Part shown: positions 45,556-54,890 of the stretch, piece by piece
How the letters are laid out: the number at the start of each line of letters is the position of its first letter
How positions within the stretch are numbered: the first letter of the stretch is position 1
Source of the DNA: Myxococcota bacterium
Lineage (GTDB): Bacteria > Myxococcota_A > Bradymonadia > UBA7976 > UBA1532
Assembly (NCBI GenBank): GCA_963169045.1
Contig: CAUJDF010000103.1
Coordinates: 124,001 to 188,000, forward strand
Length of the DNA stretch: 64,000 nt
Direction of reading: 5' to 3'
Position numbers and translations under genes: made by a program
The notes under the pieces: generated by a model
The model's input: the letters and a program-made list of their open reading frames with translations, nothing else
What the model was told of the DNA's origin: nothing
The model's database searches: none

Positions 45556-48439
45556 TCAAGGAATTCGGGTCACCGTGAAGTGGAACGTGGTGCCCTGCCC
45601 CGGCGCGCTCTCGACCCAGATGCGGGCCGTGCGCCTCGACGAGGCCCTTCGCGATGGCGAGGCCGAGGCCGGCGCCCTGGCGGCTGCCCTGCGACGCCTG
45701 CCAGAACGGGTCGAAGAGTGTCGGCCACTGATCCGGGGGGATGCCGGGCCCCGTGTCGCAGACCGAGAAGCGCACGTGCGCCCCGTCGGGCGCGGCGCGG
45801 ACCACGATGTGCCCACCCGCCGGCGTGAAGCGGATCGCGTTGCCGATCAGGTTCGAGAAGACCTGGAGGAGGCGGTCGCGGTCGCCCTCGATGGCGGACA
45901 GTCCCTCGGCCACCTCGACGTCGAAGGCGATCTTCTTGCCCACGGCCTGCGGCCGGTGCAGCGCAACAGTCTCGTCGACGAGCGGCGCGATCTCGAGACG
46001 CGCCGTGCGCACCGAGAGCCGGCCCGCCTGCATCCGCGCCACGTCGAGCAGGTCCTCGATGAGGCGGCTCGCGCGGACGGCCGAGCGCTCGACGACGCGC
46101 AGGTCCTCCCAGAGCTCGCGACACTTCTCGTCCTCGAGCAACATCCCGGCGGTCAGCGAGATGGTCGCGATGGGGCTGCGCAGGTCGTGGGCCACGACGC
46201 GGAGCACCTCGTCGCGCAGCCGGGTGGCCGCATGCGCCTCGCGATAGTGACGCGCGTTCTCGAGCGCCAGCACGACGCGGTCGGCGAGCATCGCCGAGAG
46301 CGCCATGTCGGCCGCGCAGAACCGCTCGCCGGGCGCGAAGCGCACGAAGGCGATCATGGCGATGACGTGCTCCCCGACGCGCAGCGGCACGAACATCGCC
46401 GAGGACGATACGACGCCCGTGAGCGCCTCGCGCTCCACGTCGTCGCGCGCGAACGCCGCCAGCCAGAGCGACGTGATCTCGGTGACGAGCGCCGGCTCGC
46501 CCTTGCACACCGCGAGGGGCGGGCGCCCTGAGCCGCCGGCGGCGACGAGGTCGCCGAGGCGCTCGACGGCCGCGCGGCGCTCGGGTGTCGCGTGCTCGGA
46601 GGCGACGCGCTGCACGCGCGCCTCCGGGCGGCACAGGTAGGCGAGGCAGGCGTCGGCGTAGCCCGCGACCACCAGCCGGGCCACCGCGGCGAGAATCTCC
46701 TGCTCGTCCAGCGACGAGACGAGCACGCCGCTCACCCGCGAGAGGTAGCGCTCCGTCTCCTCGCGACGCTTCTGGTCCGTCATGTCGCGGACGATCGTCG
46801 AGACCGCGTCGACGGTGCCGTCGGACCGCCGGTGGACGATGATCGCCTGCGACACGGGGACCTCGCGGCCGTCGGCGGCAAGGATCGCCGACTCGCCGCT
46901 CCAGGAGCCGTCCCGCAGCGCCGCGGGGATTCCCTCCTGCAGGACGAGGCGCGCCGCCCAGGGCGGGTGCGCGTCGACGAGGGTGAGGTGGCCGACGCCC
47001 TCCTCCTCGCCGAGCCCGAAAACCCGGCGCCAGGCGCGGTTGAGGTAGCTCACGCGGCCGCTCGCGTCGGTCGTGCCCACCAGATCGGGCGTCGCCTCGA
47101 GGATGGCCGTCAGCCGCTGCCGCGCCGCCTCGGCCCGCCGGCGCTCGGTCACGTCCTCGATCATGCCCACGGCGTAACGGAACGAGCCGTCGTCGTGGCG
47201 GACGAGCGAGGCCGTCAGCCGCGCCCAGACCACGCCGCCGTCCCTGCGCAGATAACGCTTCTCGATCTGGTAGCGGTCGCGCTCGCCGTCCACGAGGGCG
47301 CGGAAGGCCGCGACGTCGGCCGTCAAATGGTCCGGATGCGTGATGTCGGTGAAGCGCAGCCCGCGGATCTCCCCCTGCGCGTAGCCGAGCATCTCGGCGA
47401 AGGCGGCATTGCAGGCGACGATGACGCCGCGGGGGTCGGCGAGCGTGATGCCGATGCCCGCCCTCTCGAAAACCGCGCGGAAGCGCGCCTCGCTGTCGCG
47501 CAGCGCGGCGTCGGCCTCGGCGCGGGCTTCGTCCAGGCGCTTCAGGGTGCTGGTGCTCCGCCCGATCACGCCGGTCAGCACGCCGATGACGGAGACCACG
47601 AACAGGGCCGTCCCGAACTCCGGCGTGAAGAGGTCCGCACGCTCGCCGGCGAGGCGGAACCAGCCGAGCACGAGGGGGACGACGACCGCCACCGGCAGCA
47701 GCCGTCGCGCGACGTAGCCGCCGGCGTCGGCGCCGGTGAAGACCGCCATCACGCCGTGCTCGGGGCGCGCGAACAGGATGCCCGCCGCCAGCGACGTGAA
47801 GGCGACGGCGGTGTGGGTCGCCATCGGATCGAAGGTCGGAACCCACCAGGAGGTCGAGCCGAGGTGCACGGTCTGGCCGTAGCCGTAGCCGGTCAGCGTG
47901 ACGAGCCCGAGGAACGCCACGACGATCGCCAGCAGCTGGGCCGGCCGGCGCCGTCGGCCGAGCTCGAGCTCGAGCGTCAGCAGCGCGGCGCCGATGAGGA
48001 GGAAGCACCAGGCGGCTTCGGACGTGGGCCGACCGGGCGGCCGATCCGTCCAGCGCTGCGCCGCCTCGGGAAACAACAGCAGGTCGATGCCGAGATCGGC
48101 CCCGAGCCCGCGCTCCGCCAGCACGAGCGCCCCGATCGCGAGCGTTCCGGCGGCGGCCGCGCGACCGGCGAGACGCTGCCGGAAGGGGGCGGTCTCGTCT
48201 TTCAACAGCGCGAGGGCGGTGGCGGCGAGCGCCAGCCCGACCGCGGCGAGCGGCGTCATGATGCCCGCCCCGGAGAACGGCACGATGCGGATGAGCGCGA
48301 CGCGATCGACGGCCCAGCCGATCAGGATGACGCACGCGACGGTGCCCGTGAACACGCAGGACGCGCCGGAGAGCCACCGGAGGCGGCGCCGGAGGCGTTC
48401 GGTCCTGCCGCGGGTCGGCTCGTCGTCGGAGGCCGACAT
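45556..48439 (-). CDS. PAS/GAF sensor histidine kinase with 3' frameshift
   Basis: The roughly 960-residue protein begins with about eight membrane segments (first VFTGTVACVILIGWAV). Two PAS domains (ARFRAVFERAGIGITLADPR; ILEATPDLVGTTD), a GAF domain, HisKA with the phospho-acceptor in VAHDLRSPIATISLT, and an HATPase with N, G1 and G2 boxes follow. The frame breaks at about 45622-45628: after GLVEAHG the expected RIWVESAPGQGTTFHFTV is in the next frame and ends at 45556. Loss of one GC dinucleotide explains it. The catalytic core is complete. No response regulator is adjacent. A strong ribosome site precedes the ATG. Confidence 0.85.
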
Positions 48440-48469
48440 CTCTCCCTCCTGCGTCCTCGGGACGCTGCC

Positions 48470-49546
48470 TCAGGTCGTCGAGCCGCCGCACGAGGAGCCG
48501 TTGCCGGCGGTGCAGCCGAAGCAGTGGCGGGCGGTCACGACGCGCCGCGCTGCGAGCGCCCCCGGGTCGAAGTCGCGCACATGGGGGCGCTCGACGTCGG
48601 CCTCGAGCTCCAGCATCTGATTGAAATCACAGTCGAAAAGGCGACCGTCCCAGGAGACGGACAGCGTGTTGCGGCACATCAGGCCGGCCACCGCGCCGGG
48701 GTTGAAGGCGGCGGTCAGGCGCTCCATGTAGCCCTGCAGGTTGCCGCTCTCGAGCAGCCACTCGAGGAAGCGCGCGATCGGCATGTTGTTGAGGCAGAAC
48801 AGACGGTCGAAGGTGACGCCGTGCAGGCGCGCCATCTCGCGCTTCCACTCCGCCTCCATCGCCGCCTGGCTGCCGGCGAGGAAGGCGCCCGCGGGGTTGG
48901 CCATGAGCGTCAGCACCCGCCGCGGATCGCCCCAGCCGTAACCGGCCTCGTTGAGCAGGCGGAGCGCGCGCAGCGACTTGTCATACGTGCCATCGCCACG
49001 TTGGGCGTCCGTGTTCCGCTGCCGGTAGTGAGGCAGCGAACACACCACCTCGACGCCGCGCTCCGCCAGGAACGCCGGCAGGTCGCGCTGCGACGGCAGC
49101 AGCAGGACCGTCAGGTTGCAGCGGTCGATGACGTGCCTGCCGCGCGCGACGCAGGCGTCGATGAGGTACCGGAAGTGCGGGTTCAGCTCCGGCGCGCCGC
49201 CGGTGATGTCGACGGTGTGCGCGTCGGTGCGATCGAGGGCGGCGAGACACGCGTCGATCGTCGCGCGGTCCATGTTCTCGCGGACGCGGTCCGGCCCGGC
49301 GTCGACGTGGCAGTGGCGGCAGGTCATGTTGCAGAGCCGCCCCACGTTGATCTGGAAGACCTCGACGCCGGCGGGCCGCAGCACCGGCAACCCGGCGCCC
49401 TCGAGCGCGCGATCGAAATCGCCGCCGGCCAGGTCCACGCCGTCGAGGATACGGAGCTGCTCTTCGGGCAGCGCGAGCGGCGAGCGCCTCGACCGCAGCG
49501 ACGTCGCCCGCTTCGGTCCCGCCTCGACGCTGTTCAGGTCCAACAT
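48470..49546 (-). CDS. arsS: Arsenosugar-biosynthesis radical SAM protein ArsS
   Basis: The 358-residue radical SAM enzyme has the CNMTCRHCH cluster motif (Cys72, 76 and 79). Its C-terminal motif, HCFGCTAGNGSSCGG, matches the ArsS/rSAM_SeCys family. ArsS is linked to building oxo-arsenosugars from methylated arsenic by transfer of a deoxyadenosyl group. The start overlaps the stop of the upstream peroxidase-like gene (TGATG), so the two are coupled. The C terminus ends in ordinary codons, and no in-frame TGA needs reading as selenocysteine. No arsM gene is in the window. Confidence 0.85.
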   Translation of the reverse strand: MLDLNSVEAGPKRATSLRSRRSPLALPEEQLRILDGVDLAGGDFDRALEGAGLPVLRPAGVEVFQINVGRLCNMTCRHCHVDAGPDRVRENMDRATIDACLAALDRTDAHTVDITGGAPELNPHFRYLIDACVARGRHVIDRCNLTVLLLPSQRDLPAFLAERGVEVVCSLPHYRQRNTDAQRGDGTYDKSLRALRLLNEAGYGWGDPRRVLTLMANPAGAFLAGSQAAMEAEWKREMARLHGVTFDRLFCLNNMPIARFLEWLLESGNLQGYMERLTAAFNPGAVAGLMCRNTLSVSWDGRLFDCDFNQMLELEADVERPHVRDFDPGALAARRVVTARHCFGCTAGNGSSCGGSTT

Positions 49547-49878
49547 CACATGCCCTTCTTGCGGACCTGCTCCAGCATCTGCATGCCGTGCACGAGCGAG
49601 GCGCCGCCGCGGATGGCGGTCGCCACGTGCAGCGCCTCGGTCATCTGCTCGAGGTCCGCGCCCTTCTCGAGGCTGCCGGTGGTATACGCGTCGATGCAGT
49701 ACGGGCACTGGATGGTGTGAGCCACGGCGAGCGCGATGAGACACTTCTCGCGTTCCGTCAGCGCGCCCTCGGCGAAGACGGCGCCGTAGTAGTCGAAGAA
49801 CTTCTTCGCGAGCGGACCGTTGCCTTCGGCGATCTCGCCGAACTGATGCAGATGCTGCGGCTTGTAATAGGTATCCAT
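49546..49878 (-). CDS. Arsenosugar-associated peroxidase-like (AhpD-fold) protein
   Basis: The 110-residue protein has the carboxymuconolactone decarboxylase/AhpD fold with the redox pair in CPYCIDAYT (Cys58, Cys61) and KKFFDYYGAVFAEGALT ahead of it. This form is a constant partner of ArsS genes. It is encoded immediately upstream of arsS with overlapping stop and start codons. A thiol peroxidase or thiol-transfer role in the arsenosugar step is likely but unproven. Confidence 0.88.
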   Translation of the reverse strand: MDTYYKPQHLHQFGEIAEGNGPLAKKFFDYYGAVFAEGALTEREKCLIALAVAHTIQCPYCIDAYTTGSLEKGADLEQMTEALHVATAIRGGASLVHGMQMLEQVRKKGM

Positions 49879-49900
49879 CGGGGCCTCCGGACGCGGGAGA

Positions 49901-51262
49901 CTACTCGAAGACGGTGATGACCGGGCCGTCCTCCGCCGCGGAAAGCGCGGGGACGCGCAAGCGGCGTCCGTTCAGCTCGACGGTGACCGCGCGGCCGGGC
50001 GCCGCCGGCAGGAACACATCGAGGCCGGACAGGAACGGGAAGGCGCCGAACAGCGCGACCGGCGTGGCATCCGTGACGCCGTCGCGATCGGCGTCGTACA
50101 CGAAGGTGGCGATGGTCGTGTCGTCGGCGGCGGCCGTGTCCTCGCGCGCGAGCTCGACGCCGTCGACGGTGAGTGTGTCGGCGCCGGCGACGATGGCGCG
50201 GTTGGCGGTGAAGTTCACGAGCACCGTCTTGCCCGACTCGAACGGCACCTGGGACAGCAGGGTGCCCGCGAGGCCGCCGCCCGTGGGCAGCGTGCGCAGG
50301 TACACGAGCGGGTTCGAGCGCGTGAAGGGCTCGCGGTAGTAGTGCACCGGGCGGCCCGCCGCCGGGGTGACGAGCAGTTCGTAGTGCGCGCCCGCCGTGG
50401 CCTCGAAGGGGCCCCAGCGGCCGTCCTCGCCGACCGTGTACTCAGCGTCGGGCGTCTCGGCGAGGCGCGCGCCCGTCTCGGGATCGAGCGCCCAGAGGCG
50501 GACCGTCGCGCCCGCCGCCGGCAGGTTCTCGCCGAAGATCGCGGCCCTGCCCGCGAGGACCGGCGCGGCGTCGACCGGGAAGTCGGTCGTCGCCGGGGCC
50601 TCGCCGTCGTTGAAGAACGCGTAGATCGCGGCGAACGAGTCGGCGGTGGTGGCGATGGCGTAGTGGTCGGTGGCGTCGAGGCGCACGTTCGTCGCGCCGG
50701 GGATGTCGCCCTTCTCCATCACGACGAGGTCCGCGTCGGACCACAGGTTCAGCGTGGGCACTGCGGTCGGCGCGTCCTCGCGCCCGCTGCCGATGTGCGC
50801 GTAGTGGGCCACCTTGGCCGCGCCCGCGGGATCGGCGAGGTACTGGTAGCCGAGGCCGCCGCCCGCCGAGTGGCCGCCGAGGTCCACCTGCGCCGCGCCA
50901 GTGGCGGCGAGCGCGCGGTCGATGAGCGCGTCGAGGGCGGCGACGTGGTCGGCGCCGCGGTCGAGCGTGTTCCAGTCGAAGGCGTACAGGCGATCGGGGC
51001 AGTAACCGTTGGCCACGAAGCGCGCGAAGTGATTGGCGAATGTGTCACCGCCGGCGAGGAAGCCGTGCGCCATCACCACCGGGCGGCGAGCGGCGCACGG
51101 ATCGGGCGCCGTCGCGTCGGGTGCCGCCATGTCCGCGGCCGCCGCGTCGGACACCGCCGCGTCGGTCACCGCCATGTCCGGGGGCGCCGCGTCCGCCGCC
51201 GCCTCGGTCCCCGCGTCGTCGCACCCGACCGCCACGAGTGCCATCACGAGACACCACCGCAT
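49901..51262 (-). CDS. Alpha/beta-hydrolase lipoprotein (lipase-like)
   Basis: The 453-residue lipoprotein (LVMALVAVGCDD, Cys14) has an Asp/Ala-rich linker (20-55). An alpha/beta hydrolase domain follows, with the oxyanion segment VVMAHGFLAGGD and the nucleophile elbow GGHSAGGG (Ser132). Later beta domains hold AHYELLVTPAAGRP and PVDAAPVLAGRAAIFGENLP. The layout resembles triacylglycerol lipases with C-terminal beta domains. It should act on lipids or esters outside the cell. GGAGGT precedes the ATG. It is divergent from endonuclease V. Confidence 0.8.
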   Translation of the reverse strand: MRWCLVMALVAVGCDDAGTEAAADAAPPDMAVTDAAVSDAAAADMAAPDATAPDPCAARRPVVMAHGFLAGGDTFANHFARFVANGYCPDRLYAFDWNTLDRGADHVAALDALIDRALAATGAAQVDLGGHSAGGGLGYQYLADPAGAAKVAHYAHIGSGREDAPTAVPTLNLWSDADLVVMEKGDIPGATNVRLDATDHYAIATTADSFAAIYAFFNDGEAPATTDFPVDAAPVLAGRAAIFGENLPAAGATVRLWALDPETGARLAETPDAEYTVGEDGRWGPFEATAGAHYELLVTPAAGRPVHYYREPFTRSNPLVYLRTLPTGGGLAGTLLSQVPFESGKTVLVNFTANRAIVAGADTLTVDGVELAREDTAAADDTTIATFVYDADRDGVTDATPVALFGAFPFLSGLDVFLPAAPGRAVTVELNGRRLRVPALSAAEDGPVITVFE

Positions 51263-51328
51263 CCGCACCTCCGCCGCGGACCGTAGCCGATGCCGCATCC
51301 GTGCCACAATGGCCCATGGGAGTCGCTC

Positions 51329-51997
51329 ATGCCGATAGAACATCCCTGGGACGTCACCCTCGAAGAGGCACGCGCGCTGCAAGAGCGCCTGCGCACGCAG
51401 GTCGTCGAGGCGCCGCTGCCCGCGCCGCCGCGCACCGTCGCCGGCGCCGACATCAGCTACGACAAGCACAGCCCGGTGCTCTTCGCGGCCTTCGTCGTCT
51501 TCGACGCCGCCACCCTCGAGGTCGTCGACGTCGCCGGGGTGAAGCGCGAGGCCACGTTCCCGTATGTGCCCGGCTATCTGTCGTTCCGCGAGGTGCCCCC
51601 GCTCCTGGCCGCCTGGGAGGGGCTGACGGTCAAGCCCGATCTCATCGTGTGCGATGGGCAGGGACGCGCCCACCCACGCCGCTTCGGCCTGGCCTGCCAC
51701 CTCGGCCTGTGGCTCGACACGCCGGCTTTCGGCTGCGGAAAGACCCGCCTCTGCGGAACCTTCGAGGCGCCGGGACCGGCGCGCGGCAGCCACTCGCCGC
51801 TCGTCCACCGCGACGAGCACGTCGGCGAGGTGGTGCGCACGCGCGACCGCGTCCAGCCCGTCTACGTCTCGGTGGGCCACCGCATCAGCCTGCCCGAGGC
51901 CGTCGACTGGACGCTGCGCCTCGCGCCGCCGTACCGGCAGCCGCTGACGACGCGCGCGGCCCACGACGAGGTGAACCGCCTGCGCCGCCTGGGCTGA
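51329..51997 (+). CDS. nfi: Endonuclease V
   Basis: The 222-residue enzyme cuts DNA one base 3' of deaminated purines such as inosine. The catalytic acids are visible: Asp41 in GADISYD, Glu88 in PYVPGYLSFRE and Asp109 in VCDGQGRAHPRRFG, which also carries the inosine-pocket residues. Length and order match the family. GGGAG precedes the ATG. Its stop abuts that of the convergent ferritin-like gene. Confidence 0.95.
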   Translation: MPIEHPWDVTLEEARALQERLRTQVVEAPLPAPPRTVAGADISYDKHSPVLFAAFVVFDAATLEVVDVAGVKREATFPYVPGYLSFREVPPLLAAWEGLTVKPDLIVCDGQGRAHPRRFGLACHLGLWLDTPAFGCGKTRLCGTFEAPGPARGSHSPLVHRDEHVGEVVRTRDRVQPVYVSVGHRISLPEAVDWTLRLAPPYRQPLTTRAAHDEVNRLRRLG

Positions 51998-52855
51998 TCA
52001 GGCCCGGGCGTTCGGCTCGGGCGCCGCCTTCTCGACCTCTCCGAGCAACAGGCGCGCGGCGGGCAGCACCACGTCCGCGAGGCCCTGGGCCTGCACGCGG
52101 CGGCGCGCGGCGCTGCCGAGGATGCCCCACGGCTCGAGGGCGGCCTCGTCGTCGGAGGCCACGCCCATCGACCAGGCGCGCTCCGCGTCCCCGAAGGCGC
52201 CGGCAGCGGCGGCGCGCACCTCGGGGCCGCCGGCGCCGAGCGCCCAGCGCACGAAGCGCCACGCCAGCTCGGAGTGGGTCGCCTCGTCGGCGGCGATGCG
52301 CTGCAGGACGTCGCGCACCACCGGGTCGCGCGCCGCCTCGGCCGCCGCCGCGATCTCGAGCGCCGCCAGCGTCTCGGCCACGCAGCCCTCGCGCACGGTG
52401 GCCGCCGTCAGCGAGGCCAGGTCCGTCTTGCGGCCGGGCTCGTCGGGCACCCGGAGCGCGCCCGGCCCTACCGGCCGCCCCTCGAACGCGGACGCCAGGC
52501 CGAAGCACAGGCGCGCGTGGCGCACCTCGTCGCCGCCCGCCTTCTGCGCCGCCACGACGAGCTCCGCCGGCGCGCCGACGGCGAGCAGGTCGAGCGTGAA
52601 CCGCGCGAACGAGGCGACCGAGGCGTGCTCGAACGCCGCGATGCGCGCCCACCGCGCCGCCAGCTCGCCGCGCAGCGTCGGCTCCGCCGGCACGCGCGGG
52701 GTCGTCGCGTCCTTCCAGCCGTCGAGCATCGCCACCGGCGCCGTGCGCGCGATGCCTGCCACCATGTAGGGGCGCCCGGCTTCCACCGTGTCCGCCGGGG
52801 CGAAGCCCTGCTCCATGCCATCGAGAATCCGCCGAAGCTGTCGCGCTGCTCGCAT
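51998..52855 (-). CDS. Ferritin-like diiron protein
   Basis: The 285-residue all-helical protein has a four-helix carboxylate site: Glu76 in AAFEHASVASFARF, Glu110 and His113 in GGDEVRHARL, Glu161 in VAETLAALE, and Glu191/His194 in AADEATHSELAWR. The pattern fits a diiron ferritin-like or rubrerythrin-like centre. The first 60 residues and the last 40 are extensions of unknown use. Iron storage, oxidation or a lipid desaturase-like reaction are all possible. A GAGGGGGGA site precedes the ATG. Confidence 0.75.
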   Translation of the reverse strand: MRAARQLRRILDGMEQGFAPADTVEAGRPYMVAGIARTAPVAMLDGWKDATTPRVPAEPTLRGELAARWARIAAFEHASVASFARFTLDLLAVGAPAELVVAAQKAGGDEVRHARLCFGLASAFEGRPVGPGALRVPDEPGRKTDLASLTAATVREGCVAETLAALEIAAAAEAARDPVVRDVLQRIAADEATHSELAWRFVRWALGAGGPEVRAAAAGAFGDAERAWSMGVASDDEAALEPWGILGSAARRRVQAQGLADVVLPAARLLLGEVEKAAPEPNARA

Positions 52856-52975
52856 CGTCCCCCCCTCGGGCCGCACACCCTCACTCAACCGATGCGCGCG
52901 CGCCGGCTCGGCCGCGCCCCTTCGCTCTTCGTCGCATCGTCCCGCGGACTTGACGCCCCCCGGGTCCACGGAAAA

Positions 52976-54787
52976 ATGGCGCCGATGATCGCCCTCCTCT
53001 TCATCGGGCTGCTGGGCGCGCTGGCCTTCGTGCCGCGCATCGCGGGCCATCCCTGGCTGCAGGCGGCCTTCGGCGGCGCCGCGCTGGCGCTGCTCGTCTG
53101 GCTCGGGACGCTGGCGGCGACGAAGCGCGTGCGCGGCTTCGAGCCCGTCCTGCGCAAGAACCACTACATCCAGCCGGTCTGCCACCTGTCGATCCTCGTC
53201 TACTGGGGCTGGTACTGGCAGCCGGTGTACGACGCCGCCTGGCTGATCCTGGGCCAGCTCCTCTTCGTCTATGCCTTCGATCTGCTGCTCTCGTGGACGC
53301 TGAACCGCAAGGCCTGGCTCGGCTTCGGACCCATCCCGATCGTCTTCAGCACGAACCTCTTCCTGTGGTTTCGCGACGACTGGTTCTTCCTGCAGTTCGC
53401 GCTGCTCGCCACGGGCATGCTCGGCAAGGCGCTCATCCAGTGGGAGCGCGACGGCCGGCGCACGCACATCTTCAACCCGTCGGCGTTCGCGCTGTCGGTC
53501 TTCTCGGTCGGCCTGATCGCCACCGGGATGCACGATCTGACATGGGGACCCCAGATCGCCTACACGCAGGCCCGCCCGGAGCACATCTACGAGCTGATCT
53601 TCGTCGCCGGCCTGATCGTGATGGGGTTCTTCTCGGTCACGCTCATGACCTTCGCCGCGGTGGCCACGTGCTGGGCGCTCTCCGGCCTGTGGTTCGCCTT
53701 CACCGGCGTGTACTACTTCGTCGACGCCGCCATCCCCATCGCGGTCTTCCTGGGGATGCACCTGCTCTTCACCGATCCGTCGACGTCGCCCAAGACCGAG
53801 CGCGGGCGGGTCCTGTTCGGCGCGATGTACGGGGCGAGCGTCTTCGTCCTGTACTGGCTGTTCGACGTGATCGGCGTCCCGACCTTCTACGACAAGCTGC
53901 TGCCGGTGCCGCTGATGAACCTCGCCGTGCGCGCCATCGACCGCCGGACGGCGGGCGGGCGGCTGCCCTCGCGGGGGCGCAACTTCGTCTACATGGGCGT
54001 CTGGACGGCGTTTTTCGGCGCGATGGTGCTCGCGCGGGCCGTCGGACCGCGGCACCCGGGCCTCGATCCGCGTTTCTGGGAGGGGGCCTGCGCCGAGCAG
54101 CGGCACGGCGCCTGCCGCGTGATGCTCGCCGTCCGCCACAACAACTGCGAGGACGGGCTGGCCGACGACTGCGAGGCGCTCGGCCGTCTGTACGCCGAGG
54201 GCAGGCTCGTCGAGGCCGATCTGGCGCGCGCCGGCGCCGCCTTCTCGGCCGGCTGCGAGAAGGGCGCCGCCACCGCCTGCGCCGAGCTCGCGGCCATGTC
54301 GCGCGACGGCCGCGGCGTGCCCCGCAACGCGCCGATGGCCGCCGCGCTCTACACGCTCGCCTGCCAGGGCGGCCACGGCGCCGCCTGCGCGCCCGCCGCC
54401 GCCCTCTTCACCTCGGGCGAAGGCGGCGTGCCCCGCGACCCCCGCCGCGCCGCCGGCCTGCTCGCGGCGGGCTGCGCCGCCGGCGACGCCGCCGCCTGCG
54501 CCCGCGCCGGCGACGACCTCGAGCGCCGCTGCGACGCCGGCGACGCCCCCGCCTGCACGCAGCTCGGCGAGCGCCTGCTCGATCCGCGCAACCCCGCCGC
54601 CGACCGCGCCCTCGCTTCCCGGCTGCTCCACCGGGCCTGCGAGCGCGGCCACGCCCTCGGCTGCGCCGACCTCGGCCGCATGCGCCAGCTCGGCGACGGC
54701 ATCCCCCACGACCCCGACGGCGCCCGCGTCGCCTTCGCCCGCGCCTGCACGCTCGGCTTCGCGCCCGCCTGCGCCGAGGCCCGCTGA
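52976..54787 (+). CDS. NqrB/RnfD-like membrane protein fused to Sel1 repeats
   Basis: The 603-residue protein has about nine transmembrane helices in residues 1-360. The IFNPSAFALSVFSVGL stretch and preceding WERDGRRTH resemble NqrB/RnfD subunits near their flavin-attachment area. The rest of that family's context is absent, so the link is tentative. From about 375 the chain is a Cys-rich Sel1-type repeat array (GCEKGAATACAEL, GDAAACARAG and similar), each repeat with a disulphide-type Cys pair. Such Sel1 repeats usually sit outside the cytoplasm. An ATG at 52985 is an alternative start. Confidence 0.65.
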   Translation: MAPMIALLFIGLLGALAFVPRIAGHPWLQAAFGGAALALLVWLGTLAATKRVRGFEPVLRKNHYIQPVCHLSILVYWGWYWQPVYDAAWLILGQLLFVYAFDLLLSWTLNRKAWLGFGPIPIVFSTNLFLWFRDDWFFLQFALLATGMLGKALIQWERDGRRTHIFNPSAFALSVFSVGLIATGMHDLTWGPQIAYTQARPEHIYELIFVAGLIVMGFFSVTLMTFAAVATCWALSGLWFAFTGVYYFVDAAIPIAVFLGMHLLFTDPSTSPKTERGRVLFGAMYGASVFVLYWLFDVIGVPTFYDKLLPVPLMNLAVRAIDRRTAGGRLPSRGRNFVYMGVWTAFFGAMVLARAVGPRHPGLDPRFWEGACAEQRHGACRVMLAVRHNNCEDGLADDCEALGRLYAEGRLVEADLARAGAAFSAGCEKGAATACAELAAMSRDGRGVPRNAPMAAALYTLACQGGHGAACAPAAALFTSGEGGVPRDPRRAAGLLAAGCAAGDAAACARAGDDLERRCDAGDAPACTQLGERLLDPRNPAADRALASRLLHRACERGHALGCADLGRMRQLGDGIPHDPDGARVAFARACTLGFAPACAEAR

Positions 54788-54809
54788 GGCCGCCGCGCCC
54801 CGCCGGCGG

Positions 54810-54820
54810 TGGTCCGACCA
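54810..54820. promoter_or_regulatory. FadR-type operator, upstream copy
   Basis: TGGTCCGACCA is a perfect dyad around one central base and matches the TGGTnnnACCA operator of FadR-subfamily GntR regulators. It is centred 54 bp before the second copy, about five helical turns, so both face the same side of the DNA. Confidence 0.65.
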
Positions 54821-54861
54821 GCCGATGCAACCGGGGCTTGCCGCTCCGGCATCGACATGTT

Positions 54862-54876
54862 ACTGGTCGGACCAGT
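54862..54876. promoter_or_regulatory. FadR-type operator, downstream copy
   Basis: ACTGGTCGGACCAGT is an extended seven-base dyad around one base, containing TGGTCGGACCA. It lies about 14 bp before the GntR gene start, beside its GGAGG ribosome site. Binding here should block the start region. A possible -35 (TTGCCG, 54838-54843) lies between the copies; no convincing -10 was found. Confidence 0.65.
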
Positions 54877-54890
54877 TCGCGGAGGTCCCG

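Noticed and set aside
48470-48520. Selenocysteine codon at the end of ArsS
   Set aside because: The family includes selenoproteins, but here the CGG motif is followed by Ser-Thr-Thr and a normal stop, with no upstream in-frame TGA to read through.
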